Shown here piece after piece: positions 1-4,515 of a stretch of DNA of 7,455 nt. The position numbers and the translations under genes were made by a program. The notes under the pieces were generated by a model. It worked only from the letters and a program-made list of their open reading frames with translations, was not told the DNA's origin and did no database searches. The DNA lies in assembly GCA_013694945.1 (NCBI GenBank), contig JACDBM010000375.1, positions 1-7,455 of the forward strand, written 5' to 3'. Positions within the stretch are counted from its first letter, which is position 1. Each line of letters starts with the position of its first letter. This stretch comes from Chthoniobacterales bacterium. Its GTDB lineage: Bacteria > Verrucomicrobiota > Verrucomicrobiia > Chthoniobacterales > UBA10450.

Positions 1-614
1 GAAGTATCAACCCGGTGCTGATAAGACGTGGCGACGAGATCTTTCGCCTCTTCAAGCAGCGCTTTGCGCGCAGGGGAATTCATCCATCGATTGAGATCGT
101 CAATGCTGGAAAAGCGCATCAGCGTCATCCAACCCGCCCCTGCAGTTTCCGGTGGCTGGGAATATCCGCCCTGATACCCGGGAGACGCAGCCTGCGCCTG
201 TTGAATGCGATTCGACCATTCCTGGTAGGCTCCCTCTTTCCCGGGCGCAACCTGCTCGAGAATCACCTCGGTGACGCTGTTTTCCAGATGATATTGCGCT
301 GCGGCGTCACCGACCAGCTCGGTGAATTCTCCATCGAGCAACGGTTTCACTTGCTCAAGCAGACGGTTGCGCGCCTCGCTCGCGCGCCATCCGCGGAGAT
401 GCTCGATGGAATCAAAGCGTGAGATAAAGACCCACTCTCGAATTTCCTCGGTTTGCGGTGGAATGACTTCGCGGCTTGTGAAACCCGCGCTGCCCAGCAA
501 CGCGTCGGCGACGCGTCCATTCCATTCGAGAAACTGGTCCTTCATGTTTTCCCGAACCCGCATCGCGCTGACGAGCTTGACGGAATTGCTGGAAGAGTTC
601 GTTGGGCTATTCAT
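1..614 (-). CDS. Tandem ABM-domain protein (antibiotic biosynthesis monooxygenase superfamily), 3' end outside window
   Basis: Reading leftward from ATG at 614 the frame stays open to the window edge, giving 204 visible residues and no stop. Two ferredoxin-like ABM units can be seen. The first covers about residues 11-95, with VKLVSAMRVRENMKDQFLEW and later EWVFISRFDSIEHLRGW. The second covers about residues 110-200, with VTEVILEQVAPGKEGAYQEW, GWMTLMRFSSIDDLNRWMNS and PARKALLEEA. The 'x-F-x-S-x-x-x-L-x-x-W' ending occurs in both halves, which supports an internal duplication. Two-domain relatives (COG3224 type) often continue into a C-terminal membrane region, which would lie off the left edge here. 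ABM domains are small alpha/beta barrels; some are cofactor-free oxygenases or haem degraders, and many have no known substrate, so no reaction is assigned. The ATG lies 6 nt after the porin stop, so the two genes are probably translated from one mRNA. There is no obvious Shine-Dalgarno motif. The family call is firm, the function is not. Confidence 0.82.
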   Translation of the reverse strand, partial: MNSPTNSSSNSVKLVSAMRVRENMKDQFLEWNGRVADALLGSAGFTSREVIPPQTEEIREWVFISRFDSIEHLRGWRASEARNRLLEQVKPLLDGEFTELVGDAAAQYHLENSVTEVILEQVAPGKEGAYQEWSNRIQQAQAASPGYQGGYSQPPETAGAGWMTLMRFSSIDDLNRWMNSPARKALLEEAKDLVATSYQHRVDT

Positions 615-620
615 CTTTGT

Positions 621-1934
621 TTAAAAGAGAACGGTGACTCGCAACGTGGTTGCCCACGCGGCACCGAGATCGCGGCTGGCTCCGGGGGTCGGGATACAGC
701 TGATCACCGGTTCGACATACGTGCCTGCGAAGAGATGAGCTTGATAATAAGCCTGAAACATCAATTCACTGCTGCGTTGGAAAATATTCCCGTTCAGCCG
801 GGACCACGCCATGCCTGCGCCGATTGAATCCTGCGATCTTCCCGGCACAAGTCCGAAGGCCGTCAGACCGGATCCGAAATATTGATGGACGGGCAGCGTT
901 TCCGAGTCGTTCACGCCAAACTGGAAAAAACTCGTAATGCCGCTGTTGTCCTTTCCCGGATGACGAAACCACACACGCTGGGAACCAAAAATATAAACAC
1001 CCGTCGCGCCGGATTCGGTCACATTTCCAGTGCGCAACTGGCCCGATTGTTTCCACAAGCCGACGCCGAATGAACCTGGCAGATTGTCGCTCCCCATTTC
1101 CCACGCCGTGCCCGCCTCCCCGATATTGAAATAATACCCATTGAATTGCGGGCCTCTCAGCCCGGTTTGCGTGCCGTTGGCGCCGTTCCCGTCGTACACA
1201 CCATAGGACAAATAGAAATTGTTCGTTGGAGCAAAAGTGGTCGTCGCCCCATAGGCAGAGTTGTAATAACCGGGCATCACCCCAAGCAGTGTGGGATTCA
1301 CAAAAACAGGCGTGAAGATCAGGCCGGACACTGAGGGAATGAATTGCGATTCGTCCTGCGTCGGAACGGGGCGCAGGACGTTATTGAAATCGTTAGTCGG
1401 GACGACCTTGCCGATTCGAAGGATGAGCTTCCCGTCAAAGAGTTCCTGCCTCCACCAAAGCTGGTAAAGCTGAGAGCGGTCGAGCGGCTCTGGCCCTGGC
1501 AGAGAATTGTAACCCTGCACGCTGCCCGCCTGTTGATTAGTGGGCTGGCCGTTGAACTGCAAAAACTGAACTCCGAGCGTTCCGCCGTTCCAGCCCACCA
1601 GTTTGTTGGAATCGATGGCTGCTCCGATGATCAGGAGGCTGTTAAAGCTCCATTTGCCCGGTTCGGCGCCGCCGGAGAGCAGACCATTTGCGTCGCCAAC
1701 CCATACCCCGCCGAGAAAAACTCCTGAGTCTTTTTTCGGCCACCCCGCAGATGTCTCTATAGCTCCGGCCAGCTCACCCGTGCCGGTGGTGATATCGACC
1801 GCGCCGGGATTCGAACTGATCCCTTCGGAGGTAACGCGCGTGCGTCCCTCTTCCGGCTGCTCATCGGCATGGAGAAGACTCGGCAGGATCACCACGCCAA
1901 GAGCCGCGACAAGAAACCGGGCGTGAAAGCTCGT
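621..1934 (-). CDS. OprB-family carbohydrate-selective outer-membrane porin (start codon uncertain)
   Basis: This is an outer-membrane beta-barrel of the OprB (carbohydrate-selective porin) family, which lets sugars diffuse into the periplasm. Seen in the sequence: alternating short hydrophobic/polar strands, many Gly and aromatic residues, the conserved-type block LYQLWWRQELFDGKLILRIG followed by K-x-x-x-T-N-D-F, the later block YIFGSQRVWFRHPGKD, FFQFGVND, YFGSGLTAFGLVPGR, and a C-terminal TLRVTVLF ending in Phe, the usual signal for BAM-mediated insertion. The N-terminus carries a Sec signal peptide: Arg, then the hydrophobic FLVAALGVVILPSLLHA, with predicted cleavage before DEQPEE. The first conventional in-frame start is GTG at 1895, which falls inside this hydrophobic stretch and removes the charged n-region. 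I place the start at the ACG at 1934-1932, giving 437 residues, because GAGGG (1947-1943) sits 8 nt upstream. The next in-frame stop upstream is at 1976-1974. The ABM gene follows 6 nt downstream. The family call is confident; the start is not. Confidence 0.85.
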   Translation of the reverse strand, partial: TSFHARFLVAALGVVILPSLLHADEQPEEGRTRVTSEGISSNPGAVDITTGTGELAGAIETSAGWPKKDSGVFLGGVWVGDANGLLSGGAEPGKWSFNSLLIIGAAIDSNKLVGWNGGTLGVQFLQFNGQPTNQQAGSVQGYNSLPGPEPLDRSQLYQLWWRQELFDGKLILRIGKVVPTNDFNNVLRPVPTQDESQFIPSVSGLIFTPVFVNPTLLGVMPGYYNSAYGATTTFAPTNNFYLSYGVYDGNGANGTQTGLRGPQFNGYYFNIGEAGTAWEMGSDNLPGSFGVGLWKQSGQLRTGNVTESGATGVYIFGSQRVWFRHPGKDNSGITSFFQFGVNDSETLPVHQYFGSGLTAFGLVPGRSQDSIGAGMAWSRLNGNIFQRSSELMFQAYYQAHLFAGTYVEPVISCIPTPGASRDLGAAWATTLRVTVLF

Positions 1935-1942
1935 TGCTTTAA

Positions 1943-1947
1943 CCCTC
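1943..1947 (-). promoter_or_regulatory. Probable ribosome binding site (GAGGG) of the porin gene
   Basis: On the minus strand GAGGG at 1947-1943 is followed by 8 nt and then ACG at 1934-1932, in frame with the porin signal peptide. The spacing is ideal for translation initiation. No comparable motif precedes the GTG codons at 1895 and 1892. This site is the main argument for placing the start at the ACG. Confidence 0.45.
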
Positions 1948-1991
1948 GAGGTGGCTGCAGATAAGGCTGTTCGTCACTGTCTAAAACGCAG

Positions 1992-2990
1992 TTAGCACCT
2001 GATGTGTTTGTGTGACGTTACTGGCAACGGCCACTCAGCAACGGTTATTCGATTTCGAAATCTACGCAAATGATTATTCAATCCTTGGGCACCATACCGA
2101 ATAAAACCATCGCCCTCGTCCCGTATGAGAATCTCAGCGATGACAAACAGAACTCTTACTACGCGAATGCCCGTCTCGCCGTTCTCGACCGTGCGGATCG
2201 TCCATTCGGCCAGGTCACGCGCATCGATGAATTGCACCGGATCCTTTGCCTCACCGGGTGCAAGCACCTCACCGCCCCGATCCACGCGCACCGGCCAGTA
2301 GGTGAATCGATCCGTCTGATCTCCGGGCCCCACAATCAAGCCGGGCCGAATGATAAGCGTTTTCTTCGGGAACCATTTCTCCGCTTCCTGTTCCGAAAGA
2401 GCTTTCAACGGGCCGTAAAGCGGGAACTTTGAGGCTATCAGAGAATCGCGCGTCTCCTTCATCGCATCGGCCCCTTCGTACTTCGCGAGTGCGCCTGTTT
2501 CGTCATTCGGCTTGGTGTTATCCGCGTAGACCGAAATGGTCGAGATGAACACGTATCGGTCGACATTCCCCTTCAGGACCTCCGCCGCATCGCGCACCCA
2601 GACCGGCACACTCGTCGGGTTGTCGATCACCGCATCCCACTTGCGACCTTGCAACGCATCGAGCTGGCCGTTGCGATCGCCGAGCAACTGCTCCACTCCC
2701 TCCGGCAGTTCACCGGGATGCGATTTCCCGCGATTGAATATGGTAACTTTGTGGCGGCGTTCGAGAGCATAACGAACTTGGAACGGCCCGGTGAATCCCG
2801 TTCCACCGAGAATCAGAATGTTCATTGGCTTTCCCGCGTTGGCTGCCCTCGGAGCCTTCGTTTCGGCCGCGCGGAGACGTCGCGCGTCGAAGGCACCGAA
2901 CGTAACGGCTCCGCCCGCCAGAGCAGAGACTTTAATGAATTTTCGTCGGGTTGTAATGATGTTCACACAAAGGTGGAGGAAACGGAGCAC
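1992..2990 (-). CDS. Tat-exported NAD-dependent epimerase/dehydratase, C-terminal part lost
   Basis: This is an extended short-chain dehydrogenase (NAD-dependent epimerase/dehydratase, isoflavone-reductase-like). From GTG 2990, residues 15-20 are RRKFIK, a twin-arginine motif, followed by a hydrophobic stretch, so a folded periplasmic enzyme is likely. The Rossmann motif G-G-T-G-F-T-G is at residues 62-68 after MNILIL. YVFISTISVY is at 146-155, the catalytic Y-x-x-x-K is YGPLK at 192-196, RPGLIVGPGD is at 215-224 and PVQFIDARDLAEW is at 251-263. Recognisable family sequence stops at about residue 275 (GETGI, near 2166). The remaining 57 residues to the TAA at 1994-1992 are basic and unrelated to the family, where I would expect roughly 100 more conserved residues starting 'F/Y-N-A-T-G'. 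The protein is therefore probably truncated, and may be inactive or a pseudogene. GTG at 2966 is an equally plausible start and gives a shorter Tat leader; neither has a clear ribosome site. The substrate is unknown. Confidence 0.75.
   Translation of the reverse strand: MLRFLHLCVNIITTRRKFIKVSALAGGAVTFGAFDARRLRAAETKAPRAANAGKPMNILILGGTGFTGPFQVRYALERRHKVTIFNRGKSHPGELPEGVEQLLGDRNGQLDALQGRKWDAVIDNPTSVPVWVRDAAEVLKGNVDRYVFISTISVYADNTKPNDETGALAKYEGADAMKETRDSLIASKFPLYGPLKALSEQEAEKWFPKKTLIIRPGLIVGPGDQTDRFTYWPVRVDRGGEVLAPGEAKDPVQFIDARDLAEWTIRTVENGETGIRVVRVLFVIAEILIRDEGDGFIRYGAQGLNNHLRRFRNRITVAEWPLPVTSHKHIRC
2094..2168 (+). pseudogene. Fragment of a TolB-like domain (as in TPR/adenylate-cyclase-type proteins)
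   Basis: Read rightward, this stretch encodes IPNKTIALVPYENLSDDK followed by QNSYYA. This closely resembles the start of the TolB-like domain found in many TPR-containing cyclase or kinase-type proteins (family pattern 'KSIAVLPFENLSDDxxNxYFADG'). The match ends at about 2165-2168; from there rightward the plus strand is simply the antisense of the epimerase gene. The frame is open from 2016 leftward of the motif, but RYWQRPLSNGYSISK there is not recognisable. No complete gene of this kind is present. I read it as the remnant of a second gene joined to the broken epimerase. Family recognition is from memory of the motif, not a search. Confidence 0.55.
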
Positions 2991-3074
2991 CGTTCAGGCT
3001 CGCTTCGCGGCAACCTTTAGCAGCGCTGGTGCCACAGAGATTCGTTCGCGCAACTAGCTGCTTCTCGCAATTTT

Positions 3075-3212
3075 ATGATGACCACAACCCCGTCTTACGA
3101 TCCGTCATGCTGGATGCATATAGCGGATGGAGTGCCTTTCATTTGCTGCGTTGGCGCGCCCGACCCGTACATCCCGAAACTGGAACAGTCGTTTCCCGAG
3201 AGCGACACGTGA
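3075..3212 (+). CDS. Doubtful small ORF, 45 residues, unrecognised
   Basis: ATG 3075 to TGA 3212 encodes a 45-residue peptide containing WMHIADGVPFICCVGAPDPY, with three cysteines, two of them adjacent. It has no signal peptide, no transmembrane helix and no ribosome site before the ATG. It could be a real small protein, the remnant of a longer gene, or chance. I do not recognise it. Confidence 0.15.
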   Translation: MMTTTPSYDPSCWMHIADGVPFICCVGAPDPYIPKLEQSFPESDT

Positions 3213-3241
3213 CCCCCTAGCAAGAGGGAGCAGAGATTACG

Positions 3242-3257
3242 CAACTTCCAGAAGTTG
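3242..3257. promoter_or_regulatory. 16-bp inverted repeat, possible operator
   Basis: CAACTTC-CA-GAAGTTG is a perfect 7-bp dyad with a 2-nt centre in the divergent intergenic region, 79 nt before the ATG at 3336. Its size and symmetry fit a dimeric repressor site. It lacks a T-tract, so it is not a terminator. No regulator gene is present in the window to pair with it. Confidence 0.3.
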
Positions 3258-3335
3258 AAGGAGTTACGGGGAGAAAGATTTGTGGCACAGCGGTTGCGAA
3301 TAGGACAATCAGAAAACCGCTGCCTAACTACTCCA

Positions 3336-3569
3336 ATGAAAACTACTCCCACCACGTATTCACTGCTCGTTAACTCCGGCGAAAAAGGTCGCGCGATCTT
3401 TGAAGGCGCCATTATCGGCGTCATCGTCCTCAGCACTGCGTTCAGCTTCTGGCAGTTTGCCTCCAGCTCTGTCGTTCTTCCTGGGATGGCTTCCACCAAA
3501 AGCAGCCAACCGACCACAATGGTTGCCGAACTCGCGCCCCAACCGACAGTCGTCACAGACCGCAGCTGA
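3336..3569 (+). CDS. Small single-pass membrane protein of unknown function
   Basis: This gene encodes 77 residues. Seen in the sequence: a short polar N-terminus (MKTTPTTYSLLVNSGEKGR), one strong hydrophobic helix at about residues 25-41 (IIGVIVLSTAFSFWQF), then a Ser/Thr/Pro-rich tail (STKSSQPTTMVAELAPQP). The positive charges before the helix and few after it suggest the N-terminus is cytoplasmic and the tail periplasmic. I do not recognise the family. The ATG at 3336 gives a sensible start but has no ribosome site. The frame is open upstream, with a GTG at 3282 (GGGGAGA 7 nt before it) and a TTG at 3255 as alternatives; either would add a polar leader with no obvious role. The next gene starts 172 nt later on the same strand, so cotranscription is possible but not shown. 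Confidence 0.5.
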   Translation: MKTTPTTYSLLVNSGEKGRAIFEGAIIGVIVLSTAFSFWQFASSSVVLPGMASTKSSQPTTMVAELAPQPTVVTDRS

Positions 3570-3741
3570 TTTCGCTGTTCGGCCCGTTACGGTTCTACCC
3601 CTGACGAGTCACCGGACCGGTGGCAACCGAGGGCAGCGGCCAAAGGTCGACAGGGTCACCTACTCTTCTTCCTTGGCATTCCTGGTCCTTTCATTGACTT
3701 TCCTGTCGAATTCAGCCGATCACGTCAACCGTCACAAAATC
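3570..3741. other. Intergenic gap with a GC-rich palindrome
   Basis: 172 nt lie between the small membrane protein and the LolA-like gene. They contain CACCGG-A-CCGGTG at 3610-3622, a perfect 6-bp dyad with one central base and no following T-run. A TTGACT at 3694-3699 resembles a -35 box, but no acceptable -10 hexamer lies 16-18 nt downstream, so a promoter is only a possibility. Confidence 0.35.
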
Positions 3742-4500
3742 ATGAAAATACGCGTCCCCTTTATCCTTGTGGCCTGCTCGGTCGCGTCAATCGTCGTGGT
3801 TCACGCCCAAGAGCCGAAGCAGATGACGGTGGACCAATTGGTTGCCAAAAACGTCGAAGCTAAGGGCGGCGCGGAAGCGCTGCAGGAGCTGCAATCGGTC
3901 AAGCTGATCGGCAAGATGCTGGTGAATGAAGGCCAGCTCGAGTTCGGGTATTCGCAAACGAAGAAACGGCCCGGTGCGGTCCGGACGGAGCTGAGTTTGC
4001 AAGGGATGACGATGGTGCAGGCCTATGATGGCAAGGAGGGCTGGAAAATTTCGCCGTTCCAGGGCCGTAAAGATCCGGAGAAAATGTCAGCCGACGATTT
4101 GAAGTCGCTGATCGAAGACGCGGAGGTCGATGGCCCGCTGATCGATTGGAAAGAGAAGGGGAGCACGGTCGATTACCTCGGCACCGAAGACGTCGACGGC
4201 ACGCAGGCGCACAAGCTCAAAGTCACGCGCAAGAACGGTGACGTGAACTACGTTTATCTCGATCCTGACCATTTCCTCGAAATCCGAATTCTGAGCCAGC
4301 GGCTCGAGCACGGCGCGCAGGTCGAGATCGAAACCGACCTGAGCGACTACGAGAAGATCAACGGCGTCTTCCTTCCGTTCTCGATCGAGTCCGGCAACAA
4401 GGGCGCAGCCGACAAACAGAAGATCATTCTCGATAAAGCGGAGGCGAACGTCCCGCTGGATGAGACTCCATTCAAATTCCCGAGCACTGCTTCCAAATAA
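3742..4500 (+). CDS. LolA-like periplasmic protein (outer-membrane lipoprotein-sorting family)
   Basis: This is a predicted exported protein of 252 residues. The N-terminus MKIRVPFILVACSVAS continues to a likely signal peptidase I site at VHA|QEP (about residue 22). An LVAC at residues 9-12 looks like a lipobox, but it sits too close to the start to be convincing. The mature part begins TVDQLVAKNVEAKGGAEALQ, a pattern common at the start of LolA/LolB-fold proteins annotated 'outer membrane lipoprotein-sorting protein'. It continues with beta-rich blocks VKLIGKMLVNEGQLEFGYSQ, VQAYDGKEGWKISPFQG, YLGTEDVDGTQAHKLKV and VNYVYLDPDHFLEIRI, which fit strands of a half-barrel that holds an acyl chain or other hydrophobic ligand. 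True LolA ferries lipoproteins; this group is broader and the cargo here is unknown. ATG 3742 was chosen over upstream in-frame codons because it begins the signal peptide; there is no clear ribosome site. The BNR gene starts 15 nt after the stop, so an operon is likely. Confidence 0.8.
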   Translation: MKIRVPFILVACSVASIVVVHAQEPKQMTVDQLVAKNVEAKGGAEALQELQSVKLIGKMLVNEGQLEFGYSQTKKRPGAVRTELSLQGMTMVQAYDGKEGWKISPFQGRKDPEKMSADDLKSLIEDAEVDGPLIDWKEKGSTVDYLGTEDVDGTQAHKLKVTRKNGDVNYVYLDPDHFLEIRILSQRLEHGAQVEIETDLSDYEKINGVFLPFSIESGNKGAADKQKIILDKAEANVPLDETPFKFPSTASK

Positions 4501-4515
4501 TTTTTTAACCACCTC

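Larger units (their letters stand above)
2991..3335. other. Divergent intergenic region between the leftward and rightward genes
   Basis: About 345 nt separate the leftward epimerase start (2990) from the first convincing rightward start (3336). The promoters for both directions must lie here or nearby, but I could not find a convincing -35/-10 pair. It contains the inverted repeat at 3242-3257, an AAGGAG at 3258-3263 that is not well spaced from any start codon, a GGGGAGA at 3268-3274 lying 7 nt before an in-frame GTG at 3282, and the doubtful small ORF at 3075-3212. No RNA gene is recognisable. Confidence 0.6.

Noticed and set aside
500..516. Perfect 17-bp palindrome ACGCGTCG-G-CGACGCGT
   Set aside because: It lies inside conserved-looking ABM coding sequence and is built of CG-rich codons; probably coincidence and no regulatory context.
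3095..3556. Leftward ORF of 153 codons over the divergent region and small membrane gene
   Set aside because: It has no recognisable domain or consistent composition, and it overlaps the rightward frame whose membrane helix and tail look more protein-like.
3610..3622. CACCGG-A-CCGGTG as a transcription terminator
   Set aside because: The stem is only 6 bp with a 1-nt centre and there is no T-run after it.
3400..3741. N-terminal extension of the LolA-like frame back to 3400
   Set aside because: The extension is low-complexity Ser/Arg/Pro sequence overlapping the small membrane gene; the signal peptide begins at ATG 3742.
4495..4507. T-run after the LolA-like stop as an intrinsic terminator
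   Set aside because: No stem-forming sequence precedes the six T residues, and the next gene starts only 15 nt after the stop.
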